From NCBI RefSeq assembly GCF_900187645.1, contig NZ_FYEE01000001.1, positions 372,001 through 436,000 of the forward strand: a stretch of 64,000 bases of DNA, written 5' to 3'. The notes under the pieces were generated by a model, which saw only the letters and a program-made list of their open reading frames with translations, was not told where the DNA came from and ran no database searches. The position numbers were made by a program, and so were the translations under genes. Numbering within the stretch: position 1 is the first letter of the stretch; each line of letters starts with the position of its first letter. Shown here in pieces: positions 9,136 to 17,104 of this stretch. The DNA comes from Pseudomonas sp. Irchel 3E20 (GTDB lineage: Bacteria > Pseudomonadota > Gammaproteobacteria > Pseudomonadales > Pseudomonadaceae).

Positions 9136-9160
9136 AAGCCCGTCACCTGACGGGCTTTCG
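9136..9160 (+). terminator. Rho-independent terminator after thrC
   Basis: AAGCCCGTC (9136-9144) pairs with GACGGGCTT (9149-9157) over an ACCT loop and is followed by TTCGCATTT. TTTTT on the 5' side would give partial bidirectionality. It lies about 24 bases after the thrC stop. Confidence 0.8.
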
Positions 9161-9233
9161 CATTTGTGCGTGCCACACTTGTCGCAGTTTCGCCCCCCAA
9201 AGGACGGGCGAATGACAGTGAAGGAAAGTGCAA

Positions 9234-10574
9234 ATGAGGTTCTTAGAGTGGTTTAAGCCAGCCTTGAGCTGGCTGTTTTTATTGGGGGCCCTGGGGCTCA
9301 CGGCAACGGCCCAGGGGGCGTCGCTGTTCGGTCGCGACATGCAGGCGGTGGGCAACGTTCTGGGCCTGGACGACGCCGAGTTGCAATGGATCCGCGAACA
9401 CCCGCAAGTGGTGGTGGCTTCATTGCCGTATCCGCTGTACCTGTTCAAGGATGAAAGCGGTGAATGGGCGGGGCTGAACAACGACATTCTTGGCCGCATT
9501 TCATTGCTGACCGGCCTGCGTTTTGTCCATCAGGAAGTTTCCTCAACGGTGCAGATGCTTGAGTTGCTGGAAAATGGCACGGCAGACATGAGCACCACCC
9601 TGGCGATCAACGAGGAGCGCCGGGCATTCCTCAACTTCAGCCACGCCTACGGTGGTTCGAGCTGGGTGTTCGTGGTGCGCGCCGGCGAGTCGCAGCCGAA
9701 GGCCCTGGAACACCTCGCCGGCAAGCGGTTGGCGCTGCCTGCCCGGCATGCACTGGAGCGCAAGATCCAGCTCGATTACCCGGCCATCAAGTTGCACACC
9801 GTCATGACCCAGGCAGAGGCCAGGGCGTTGGTCGAGAACGGTGAGGTCGACGCCACCATCGAAAACGAAACAGGTGCCTATCTCTATCCGGCCGGGGCGC
9901 TCAAGGTCGGTCATAGCGTCGACGGCATCTGGGAGCCCGATCACCTGGCGATGCACAAAAAACACCCACAACTGTTGAGCATCATCAACAAGGCACTCGA
10001 TGCGTTCACGGCCGCCGAGTTGCGCGCCATGCGCCAGAAATGGGTGGGCGGTATCGCGCAGACCCCACCATCACTGTGGCAGCGCCTGTACTCGTGGTTG
10101 TGCCTGGGCGGGATCGTTACCGGGGCTTTTTTCCTGATCTCGATGGCATGGCGCCGCCGGTTCAACGAGCAGGTGCAGTTGCGCCTCAAGGCCGAGCAAC
10201 AACTCAGCGACCAGTTGGCTTTCCAGAGTGCGCTGCTCAATGCCATCCCCACGCCGATTTTCGTCCGCGACCAGCAGGCACGCCTGGTGCTGTGCAACAA
10301 GAGCTATGAAGAACGCTTTTCAGTGCGCCAGGACCAGGTCAAGGGCCGGTTGCTGACGGATATCGACCTGCTGCCCCGGGAAACCGCCGAGCAGTTGCAC
10401 AGGGAGCTGATCGAACAGTTGGCCAGCCAGAAGTCCCGCTTCATCAATCGGCAGTTGACCTTCAGGGAAGGAACCCTGGATGTCTACCAGTGGACGGTGC
10501 CGTTCTATAGCGCCCAGGGGGAGTTGCGCGGCTTGATGGGCGGCTGGATCGAGTCCGGGGATGTGCACCGTTGA
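9234..10574 (+). CDS. BvgS/EvgS-like periplasmic sensor with PAS domain but no kinase
   Basis: The 446-residue protein has an N-terminal hydrophobic signal/anchor, then a periplasmic amino-acid-binding-like (SBP_bac_3, Venus-flytrap) domain from about residue 45 to 270. A membrane segment follows near 285-305 (LCLGGIVTGAFFLISMAW), and a cytoplasmic PAS domain of about 120 residues starts near LLNAIPTPIFVRDQQARLV. In BvgS/EvgS relatives the PAS domain leads into a histidine kinase. Here the frame stops right after GGWIESGDVHR and no kinase is encoded in any frame downstream. The ATG at 9234 has AAGGA eight bases ahead. It may be a degenerate kinase or a sensor that signals through a partner; the ligand is unknown. 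Confidence 0.85.
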   Translation: MRFLEWFKPALSWLFLLGALGLTATAQGASLFGRDMQAVGNVLGLDDAELQWIREHPQVVVASLPYPLYLFKDESGEWAGLNNDILGRISLLTGLRFVHQEVSSTVQMLELLENGTADMSTTLAINEERRAFLNFSHAYGGSSWVFVVRAGESQPKALEHLAGKRLALPARHALERKIQLDYPAIKLHTVMTQAEARALVENGEVDATIENETGAYLYPAGALKVGHSVDGIWEPDHLAMHKKHPQLLSIINKALDAFTAAELRAMRQKWVGGIAQTPPSLWQRLYSWLCLGGIVTGAFFLISMAWRRRFNEQVQLRLKAEQQLSDQLAFQSALLNAIPTPIFVRDQQARLVLCNKSYEERFSVRQDQVKGRLLTDIDLLPRETAEQLHRELIEQLASQKSRFINRQLTFREGTLDVYQWTVPFYSAQGELRGLMGGWIESGDVHR

Positions 10575-10726
10575 AGCCATGGGCTGTTTTCTTTGTGTCA
10601 TGTTCACGGAGCATGCTGGCCTTTCCAAGGCTGGCAGGCACGTCGAACTTTTTCGCCGGGCCGCAGGTCATCTAGAAACAGCCTGCCTTCAGGCATTTCA
10701 TGTCCGGACTATTGAGTGGTGACGAG

Positions 10727-11014
10727 ATGGAAAGTATCAGCCTGTTACTGTCCGAGGCCTTGAGCCCTTACCGGGTGGCATTGACACCCTGCGGCGCCGA
10801 GGGCCATTGCTTGGTAACCCTGAGAAATGCCGCCGGTGGCATCGTGCTTGAACGGGAGGTCAATCAGTTGCAACTGCATGACCGGCGCTTGCTGACCGAT
10901 GTGGTCGACGGTTTGCACCGGGACCTGATGATTGCCGAAGGCCGCTTGGAGCCCTGCCTGATCGCCGCCATGCGTAGTGCTGCGGCGGATCTGGCCCGTG
11001 CTAGAGGAAATTGA
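10727..11014 (+). CDS. DUF3509 family protein
   Basis: This 95-residue cytosolic protein begins MESISLLLSEALSPYRVALT and contains LLTDVVDGLHRDLMIAEGRL, the pattern of the small DUF3509 proteins that are common in Pseudomonas and have no known function. An in-frame ATG at 10700 would add nine residues; neither start has a strong ribosome binding site. It is monocistronic, between the PAS sensor gene and the sRNA-like locus. Confidence 0.8.
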   Translation: MESISLLLSEALSPYRVALTPCGAEGHCLVTLRNAAGGIVLEREVNQLQLHDRRLLTDVVDGLHRDLMIAEGRLEPCLIAAMRSAAADLARARGN

Positions 11015-11054
11015 TTGGTTTTTTGTGGGAACCTTCCACAGCTTTAGTCAGTCA

Positions 11055-11170
11055 GAGTTTTTAACAGCAGGATCAAACATTGTGCTCCGGTGTTTGCCGC
11101 TTGCTGTACTGGTCTCGATAGACCACGTTTAACCCCGAGTCGTCTCCCCACTTCTCGGGGTTTCTTTTTG
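11055..11170 (+). ncRNA. Candidate small RNA ending in a strong terminator
   Basis: The stretch between the DUF3509 gene and the convergent gene at 11182 holds no ORF but is rich in secondary structure. TGGTCT and AGACCA pair over CGAT at 11111-11126. A 9-bp terminator stem follows, AACCCCGAG (11131-11139) with CTCGGGGTT (11154-11162), and then TCTTTTT. The start is not defined; a TTTTTAACA run near 11057-11065 might be the -10 region, giving an RNA of about 100 nt. The design resembles stationary-phase Pseudomonas sRNAs such as RgsA, but identity was not established. An alternative is a structured 3' UTR of the DUF3509 gene. Confidence 0.55.
11131..11169 (+). terminator. Rho-independent terminator of the sRNA candidate
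   Basis: A nine-base-pair stem (11131-11139 with 11154-11162) with a 14-base loop is followed by TCTTTTT. It serves the + strand. The gene at 11182 converges from the other side, its stop lying 13 bases away. Confidence 0.85.
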
Positions 11171-11181
11171 CCCGGCGTTTC

Positions 11182-12123
11182 TCAGGGCTGCGGCGGGGCC
11201 GCGAAAAAGCCCCGGATCTCTTCGCGATAGGCGCCGCGCATGGAGGTGTCTAGCCACGCGGCGTAGCTTTCGCTCAGTTGTTGCAAGTCCAGGGTGTGCA
11301 GGGTTTGGTTGATGCGGGCGATGACCTGACGACCTTCCTCGGTGTCCGAGCAGCCGATATGCAGCGATTGATAGTGCGGAGTCTGGCGGATTGGATAGAA
11401 GCTCAACTCGGCCGGGTCGATGCCTTGCTGCTGCGCCTGGTAGCGGATCTCTGCCCAATACCCCAACAATGCGCTCAAGCGCCCCAGGCGCTGCATTTGC
11501 AGCAGGCTGCCCAAAGCATCATTGCCGTAGTGCGCCGTCAGGGCCTGGGCGGGGGCCTGCTTGAGCCATTGGTCGACGTTCTGCCCATAGCTGCGCTCGG
11601 CCACCACGCCGAGTTTTTTGCCATCGCTGGCGAGCAACGCGGCGAGGTCGATTTCGCCGTCCTGGATAAAGGGCGCCAGGGCTTCACGGTCTTGCCGACG
11701 CACCGCCAAACCGTTGCTCATGATCCGCAGGCTGGGGCTGGAATAGGCGATCCAACGCGTCCGTTCCTGGCTCCAGAGCAAAGACGGGTCGCAGGTGAAA
11801 GTGGGTTCCTGGAGCATCTGCAAGCCGCGGGCGCGGTTGACCCGCAGGATGCTGTGTTCGTATTCCGGCAGGCTGGCGATCAGCGCGGGCATCAGTTGGT
11901 CGATCACACCACGGCCCTTTTGCGGGCCTTCGAAAATGGTCAGCGGCGGTAAGTCGCGTAACAGCCATACCAGCACTTGCTTGGCCTGCGCCGCTTGGGG
12001 CATGGCGCACAGCCCCATCAGCAGGCCGAACGCCAGCAGCGCCCGGCAGCGCCGCAGCAGCAGGTTCAGGCGCGCCGCCGCCGGTCGAAAACGGCTGGCC
12101 AGTTTAAATGGCCCCTGCTTCAT
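11182..12123 (-). CDS. Periplasmic solute-binding-like protein (family 3 / TIGR02285 type)
   Basis: This 313-residue product has an N-terminal basic stretch and hydrophobic segment (ALLAFGLLMGLCAMPQAAQA) consistent with a signal peptide cut after AQA. A periplasmic binding-protein-like domain follows, starting KQVLVWLLRDLPPLTIF. There is no membrane anchor after it. Proteins of this type occur as orphan binding proteins without an ABC permease nearby, as here. The ATG at 12123 lies inside the end of the upstream CoA-transferase gene (20-base overlap), so the two are probably co-transcribed. The ligand cannot be deduced. Confidence 0.75.
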   Translation of the reverse strand: MKQGPFKLASRFRPAAARLNLLLRRCRALLAFGLLMGLCAMPQAAQAKQVLVWLLRDLPPLTIFEGPQKGRGVIDQLMPALIASLPEYEHSILRVNRARGLQMLQEPTFTCDPSLLWSQERTRWIAYSSPSLRIMSNGLAVRRQDREALAPFIQDGEIDLAALLASDGKKLGVVAERSYGQNVDQWLKQAPAQALTAHYGNDALGSLLQMQRLGRLSALLGYWAEIRYQAQQQGIDPAELSFYPIRQTPHYQSLHIGCSDTEEGRQVIARINQTLHTLDLQQLSESYAAWLDTSMRGAYREEIRGFFAAPPQP

Positions 12124-13303
12124 GCAGGCGGCGGATCTGCTCGGCGTCGAAACCCAACTCACCCAGTATCTGGCTGTTGTGTTCGCCCAGTTGCGGGCCC
12201 ACCCATTGCGCGCTGCCGGGCGTGTCGGAAAGTTTGGGCACGATGCCCGGCATCTTGAAGTTCTTGCCGTCGGGCAGCTTGGCCTGCAGGAACATTTCCC
12301 GGGCCAGGAACTGCGGGTCGCTGAACATATCCTCGGCGCTGAAGATCCGGCTGGCGGGTACTTCGGCTTGGTTCAGGCGCTCGATCACCGTCTCCAGCGG
12401 CAAGGCACTGACCCAGCGATCAATCACCCCATACAGCTCGTCGCGGCGGCTGTCGCGCCCATCATTGCTGGCCAGCGCCGGGTCATTGGCCAAATCGTCG
12501 CGGCCAACGGTGTGCATGAAGCGCTTGAAGATCGCATCGCCATTGGCGCCGATCTGCACATGCTTGCCGTCGGCGCTGGTGTGGATGGAGGAGGGCGTGA
12601 TGCCCGGCATGATGTTGCCGGTGCGTTCGCGGATAAAACCGAACACATCGAACTCCGGCACCATGCTTTCCATCATGGCGAAGATCGCTTCATACAGCGC
12701 CACGTCCACCACTTGGCCCTGGCCACCGTTCATCTCGCGATGTCGCAGCGCCATCAGTGCGCCGATCACGCCCCACAGGGCGGCAATCGAATCACCGATG
12801 GAAATCCCCGTGCGCACCGGCGGGCGGTCCTCGAACCCGGTGATGTAGCGCAGCCCGCCCATGGATTCACCGACCGCGCCGAAACCGGGCTGGTCCTTCA
12901 TCGGCCCGGTCTGGCCGAAGCCGGACAGGCGCACCATCACCAGTTTCGGGTTCAGGGCGTGGAGCACGTCCCAGCCCAGGCCAAGTTTTTCCAATACGCC
13001 AGGGCGGAAGTTCTCGATCAGGATGTCCGCTTCGCCCAGCAACTGCTTGAGGATGGCCAGGCCTTCGGGGTGCTTGAGGTTCAGGGTCAGGGACTTCTTG
13101 TTGCGCGCCTGCACGAACCACCACAGCGACGTGCCTTCATACAGCTTGCGCCATTTGCGCAGCGGGTCGCCGCCGTCCGGGGATTCCACCTTGATGACAT
13201 CGGCGCCGAATTCGCCGCAGATGCGCGAGGCAAACGGCCCGGCGATCAAAGTGCCGAGTTCGACGACTTTGACCCCGGACAGAGGTTTGGCAGTAAGCGG
13301 CAT
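12104..13303 (-). CDS. CaiB/BaiF family (class III) CoA-transferase
   Basis: Class III enzymes move CoA between carboxylic acids through an aspartyl-CoA anhydride. The 399-residue protein starts MPLTAKPLSGVKVVELGTLI and has the family block ARNKKSLTLNLKHPEG. The segment GISIGDSIAALWGVIGALMA carries the expected catalytic Asp, and GQGQVVDVALYEA follows. The length is normal. No acyl-CoA dehydrogenase or ligase lies next to it, so the substrate is unknown; glutarate or other dicarboxylate transferases are possible. A solute-binding protein gene overlaps its 3' end. Confidence 0.88.
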   Translation of the reverse strand: MPLTAKPLSGVKVVELGTLIAGPFASRICGEFGADVIKVESPDGGDPLRKWRKLYEGTSLWWFVQARNKKSLTLNLKHPEGLAILKQLLGEADILIENFRPGVLEKLGLGWDVLHALNPKLVMVRLSGFGQTGPMKDQPGFGAVGESMGGLRYITGFEDRPPVRTGISIGDSIAALWGVIGALMALRHREMNGGQGQVVDVALYEAIFAMMESMVPEFDVFGFIRERTGNIMPGITPSSIHTSADGKHVQIGANGDAIFKRFMHTVGRDDLANDPALASNDGRDSRRDELYGVIDRWVSALPLETVIERLNQAEVPASRIFSAEDMFSDPQFLAREMFLQAKLPDGKNFKMPGIVPKLSDTPGSAQWVGPQLGEHNSQILGELGFDAEQIRRLHEAGAI

Positions 13304-13451
13304 GAAAGATCCTGTAGGACAAACGACTAATCGAAGTCAGCCTTTTAACATAGCCGGGCATTCCGGCTAAAGTGCGATGCGTCACGGATTCGTTGAATGA
13401 CTCACGCATCGGTTAGACTTGCCGCCTTTCCCCGTATCAAGAAGCCCGTTC

Positions 13452-13994
13452 ATGGCCCAGCCGTCCACGACCTACAAGTTTGAACTGAACCTCACCGACC
13501 TCGACCGCGGGGTGTACGAAAGCGTCAAGCAAACCATCGCCCGCCACCCCTCGGAAACCGAAACGCGGATGACCGTGCGCCTGCTGGCCTACGCCTTCTG
13601 GTACAACGAGCAATTGTCGTTTGGCCGTGGCCTTTCGGAAGTGGACGAGCCGGCCTTGTGGGAAAAAAGCCTGGATGATCGCGTGCTGCACTGGATCGAA
13701 GTCGGCCAACCCGACGCCGAGCGCCTGACCTGGTGCTCGCGGCGCACCGAGCGCACCAGCCTGCTGGCCTACGGCAGCCTGCGCGTATGGGAAGGCAAGG
13801 TCATCCCCGCGGTGAAAAACCTGAAGAACGTCAACGTCGCCGCCGTGCCCGAAGACGTCCTCGAAACCCTGGCCAAGGACATGCCCCGCGTCATCAAGTG
13901 GGACGTGATGATTAGCGAAGGGACGATTTTCGTCACCGACGACCGCGGCCAGCACGAAGTCCAGTTGCAGTGGCTGATGGGCGAACGCGGCTGA
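13452..13994 (+). CDS. yaeQ: YaeQ family protein
   Basis: The 180-residue cytosolic protein starts MAQPSTTYKFELNLTDLDRG and carries the YaeQ pattern RLLAYAFWYNEQLSFGRGLS with EVDEPALWEKSLDDRVLHWI, related in fold to PD-(D/E)XK nucleases. In E. coli YaeQ is a suppressor of an rfaH defect, but its biochemical role is not established. I chose the ATG at 13452 because it matches the family N-terminus; an upstream TTG-type extension is not supported. recJ follows after 60 bases on the same strand. Confidence 0.9.
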   Translation: MAQPSTTYKFELNLTDLDRGVYESVKQTIARHPSETETRMTVRLLAYAFWYNEQLSFGRGLSEVDEPALWEKSLDDRVLHWIEVGQPDAERLTWCSRRTERTSLLAYGSLRVWEGKVIPAVKNLKNVNVAAVPEDVLETLAKDMPRVIKWDVMISEGTIFVTDDRGQHEVQLQWLMGERG

Positions 13995-14054
13995 TCGCTC
14001 GCCCCTTCGCCAACCGCCGCTCCCTGCCTGATAACGAGAAGCCTGCACCGCCCT

Positions 14055-15764
14055 ATGCGTATCGAACCCCGCCCGTTGCCCGCCACCCTGCCGTTTCTTG
14101 GCGACCTGCCGCCGCTATTGACCCGCTTGTACGCCGCCCGCGGCGTGCAATCCCAGGCTGAGCTGGACAAGAGCCTGGCGCGGTTGATCCCGTTCCAACA
14201 GCTCAAGGGCATCGAGGCGGCGGTGGATTTGCTGGTGACCGCGCTGGACGAGCGCCAACGCATCCTCATCGTCGGCGACTTCGACGCCGACGGCGCCACC
14301 GCCAGCACCGTGGGCCTGCTGGGCCTGCGCTTGCTGGGGGCGGCCCATGTCGATTACCTGGTGCCCAACCGTTTTGAGTACGGCTACGGCCTGACCCCGG
14401 AAATCGTCGAAGTGGCGCTGACCCGTGAGCCGCACCTGTTGATAACCGTGGACAACGGCATTTCCAGCGTCGAAGGCGTGGCGGCGGCCAAGGCGGCGGG
14501 CTTGAAGGTGCTGGTCACCGACCACCACTTGCCCGGCCAGGAGTTGCCCGCGGCGGACGCCATCGTCAACCCCAACCAACCCGGTTGCGCGTTCCCCAGC
14601 AAGGCCCTGGCCGGCGTCGGGGTGATTTTCTACGTGCTGATGGCCCTGCGCGCACGCCTGCGCAGCCTCGGCCGCTACGCCAACCAGGCGCAGCCCAACA
14701 TCGGCGACCTGCTGGACCTGGTGGCCCTGGGCAGCGTCGCCGATGTGGTGCCGCTGGATGCCAACAACCGCATCCTGGTGCATCAGGGCCTGGAGCGGAT
14801 CCGCGCCGGGCGCGCCCGCCCGGGCATCAAGGCGATCCTCGACGTGGCCAAGCGCGAGGCGTCGCGCATCACCTCCACCGACCTGGGCTTCATCCTCGGC
14901 CCGCGCCTGAACGCGGCGGGGCGCCTGGACGACATGAGCCTGGGCATCGAATGCCTGCTCACCGCCGACCCGGAGTTGGCGCGGGACATGGCGGTGCAAC
15001 TCGATGACCTGAACAAGGATCGCAAATCCATCGAACAAGGCATGCAGCGCGAGGCCCTGGCCCAGCTCAAGGACTTGCCGGTGGAATCGATGCCGTTCGG
15101 CCTGTGCCTGTTCGACCCGGACTGGCACCAGGGCGTGATCGGCATCCTCGCCTCGCGTATGAAGGACCGCTACCACCGGCCCACCATCGCCTTCGCCGAC
15201 GCGGGGGACGGCATGCTCAAAGGCTCCGGGCGTTCGGTGCAGGGCTTTCACATACGCGATGCCCTGAGTGTCGTCGCCGCCCAGCACCCGGACCTCATGG
15301 GCAAATACGGCGGCCACGCCATGGCGGCGGGCCTGAGCCTGCCCCAGGAAAACTTCCCGTTGTTCGCCGAGGCCTTCGACGCCGAAGTGCGCCGCCAACT
15401 GCGCGAAGAAGACCTGACCGGGCGCCTGCTCACCGATGGCGCCCTGGCGATGACCGAGTTCAACCTGGAACTGGCCCGCGCCCTGCGCGACGCCGGGCCC
15501 TGGGGCCAGCACTTTCCCGAGCCGTTGTTCCACGGGGTGTTCCAATTGCTGGAAAAACGCATCGTCGGCGAGCGCCACCTCAAAGTGGTGCTCAAAAGCG
15601 AATGTGGCTCGGTGAAAATCGACGGCATCGCTTTTGGCATCGACCCCCAGGCCTGGGCCAACGCCCGGGTGGATTGGGTGGAACTGGCCTACAAGCTCGA
15701 CCTCAACGAGTTTCGCGGCAAGGAAAGTGTGCAACTGATGATCGCCCACATCGAGCCGCGTTGA
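14055..15764 (+). CDS. recJ: Single-strand-specific 5'-3' exonuclease RecJ
   Basis: RecJ degrades 5' ended single strands in RecF recombination, mismatch repair and replication restart. The 569-residue protein has the DHH-superfamily motifs: IVGDFDADGATASTVG near residue 73, VDNGISS, and TDHHLPGQELP. The DHHA1 part shows GSGRSVQGFHIRDAL and GKYGGHAMAAGLSL, and the C-terminus is an OB fold. The metal-binding Asp and His residues are all there. In a 60-base gap it follows yaeQ. Confidence 0.97.
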   Translation: MRIEPRPLPATLPFLGDLPPLLTRLYAARGVQSQAELDKSLARLIPFQQLKGIEAAVDLLVTALDERQRILIVGDFDADGATASTVGLLGLRLLGAAHVDYLVPNRFEYGYGLTPEIVEVALTREPHLLITVDNGISSVEGVAAAKAAGLKVLVTDHHLPGQELPAADAIVNPNQPGCAFPSKALAGVGVIFYVLMALRARLRSLGRYANQAQPNIGDLLDLVALGSVADVVPLDANNRILVHQGLERIRAGRARPGIKAILDVAKREASRITSTDLGFILGPRLNAAGRLDDMSLGIECLLTADPELARDMAVQLDDLNKDRKSIEQGMQREALAQLKDLPVESMPFGLCLFDPDWHQGVIGILASRMKDRYHRPTIAFADAGDGMLKGSGRSVQGFHIRDALSVVAAQHPDLMGKYGGHAMAAGLSLPQENFPLFAEAFDAEVRRQLREEDLTGRLLTDGALAMTEFNLELARALRDAGPWGQHFPEPLFHGVFQLLEKRIVGERHLKVVLKSECGSVKIDGIAFGIDPQAWANARVDWVELAYKLDLNEFRGKESVQLMIAHIEPR

Positions 15765-15948
15765 TTCGCACCGATAAAGCGAACCCTCCTGCATCGCGGG
15801 TTGTCGACTAGTCTCTAAGCACTGCTTGATTGGCCTTGTGACCTATCCTTCATTTTTTGCCCGCGGGGGCGGGCGCTGCACCCTTCTTGTCACTCGCGGA
15901 CTATTCAAACAGAACCCTGGAGCCTGACCACTGATCGAGAGGTGCCCC

Positions 15949-17055
15949 ATGAGTCTGCTGCTTGAGCCCTATACCCTGCGTCAACTGACCCTCCCCAACC
16001 GCATCGCGGTGTCACCCATGTGCCAGTATTCCAGCGTTGATGGCCTGGCCAACGACTGGCACCTGGTGCACCTGGGCAGCCGCGCCGTGGGTGGCGCCGG
16101 CCTGATTTTCACCGAAGCCACCGCCGTCACCGCCGATGGCCGCATCACCGCCCAAGACCTGGGCCTATGGAATGACGCACAGATCGAACCCCTGCAACGC
16201 ATCACCCGGTTCATCACCGCCCAGGGCGCCGTGGCCGGCATCCAACTGGCCCACGCCGGGCGTAAGGCCAGCACCCACCGGCCCTGGTTGGGCAAGCATG
16301 GCAGCGTCAAACCGGCGGACGGCGGCTGGGTGCCGGTCGGCCCGTCGCCCATTGCCTTCGACCCGGAACACACCGCGCCCGTGCAACTGAGCGAAGGGCA
16401 GATCGGCGAGATCATCCAGGCCTTCGTCGAGGCCGCCAAACGTGCTCTGGAAGCGGGGTTCAAGGTAGTCGAGGTACACGCGGCCCACGGTTACCTGCTG
16501 CACCAATTTCTCTCGCCCCTGAGCAACCAGCGCCAGGACTCATACGGTGGCTCGTTCGACAACCGCATTCGCCTGGTGCTGCAAGTCAGCGAGGCGGTGC
16601 GCGAGGTGTGGCCGCAAGAGCTGCCGCTGTTTGTGCGGGTTTCGGCCACCGATTGGGTCGAGGACGGTTGGAACCCGGACGAAACCGTGGAACTGGCGCG
16701 GCGCCTCAAGGCCCTTGGGGTGGATTTGATCGACGTGTCCTCCGGCGGCACCGCAGCCAACGCGGAAATCCCCATCGGCCCGGGCTACCAGACGCGCTTT
16801 GCCGAGCGGGTGCGCAAGGAGTCAGGCATCGCCACCGGCACCGTCGGCCTGATTACCGAGCCGGCTCAGGCCGAGCACATCCTGCGCACCTGCCAGGCCG
16901 ATATCATCCTGCTGGCCCGGGAACTGCTGCGCGACCCGTACTGGCCGCTGCACGCCGACGATGACCTGGGCAGCCGCCAAGCCACCTGGCCGGCGCAGTA
17001 CCAACGGGCAACCCACCGCGACTCACCGATCCACGAATCCGACCTGCGGGATTGA
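15949..17055 (+). CDS. Old yellow enzyme family NADH:flavin oxidoreductase (YqjM/XenA-like)
   Basis: This FMN-dependent TIM-barrel ene-reductase reduces activated C=C bonds or nitro compounds with NAD(P)H. The 368-residue protein starts with LLEPYTLRQLTLPNRIAVSP followed by MCQYSS, whose Cys is characteristic of the YqjM/XenA class. It has IQLAHAGRKAS, then VEVHAAHGYLLHQFLSPLSN and YGGSFDNRIRL for FMN and substrate binding. No partner genes are adjacent. A strong terminator follows. The physiological substrate is unknown. Confidence 0.93.
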   Translation: MSLLLEPYTLRQLTLPNRIAVSPMCQYSSVDGLANDWHLVHLGSRAVGGAGLIFTEATAVTADGRITAQDLGLWNDAQIEPLQRITRFITAQGAVAGIQLAHAGRKASTHRPWLGKHGSVKPADGGWVPVGPSPIAFDPEHTAPVQLSEGQIGEIIQAFVEAAKRALEAGFKVVEVHAAHGYLLHQFLSPLSNQRQDSYGGSFDNRIRLVLQVSEAVREVWPQELPLFVRVSATDWVEDGWNPDETVELARRLKALGVDLIDVSSGGTAANAEIPIGPGYQTRFAERVRKESGIATGTVGLITEPAQAEHILRTCQADIILLARELLRDPYWPLHADDDLGSRQATWPAQYQRATHRDSPIHESDLRD

Positions 17056-17071
17056 CCCTGCGCCCCGCCCA

Positions 17072-17104
17072 AGCCCCGCTCAGTTGAGCGGGGCTGGGTT
17101 TTTT
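17072..17104 (+). terminator. Rho-independent terminator after the OYE gene
   Basis: AGCCCCGCTC (17072-17081) pairs with GAGCGGGGCT (17086-17095) over an AGTT loop, followed by GGGTTTTTT. It abuts the stop codon of the convergent DUF418 gene. Confidence 0.9.

Noticed and set aside
10575..10699. A lost histidine kinase fragment after the PAS protein
   Set aside because: I looked for HisKA or HATPase residues in all frames and found none; the gap is short and leads into the DUF3509 gene.
11795..13330. 511-codon + strand ORF across the solute-binding and CoA-transferase genes
   Set aside because: It crosses two well-supported genes on the other strand, is Ala/Arg/Gln-rich without motifs and has no ribosome binding site.
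14115..15794. 559-codon minus-strand ORF over recJ
   Set aside because: It is the mirror of a clear RecJ with DHH motifs. Long antisense frames are expected from the GC-skewed third positions of this genome.
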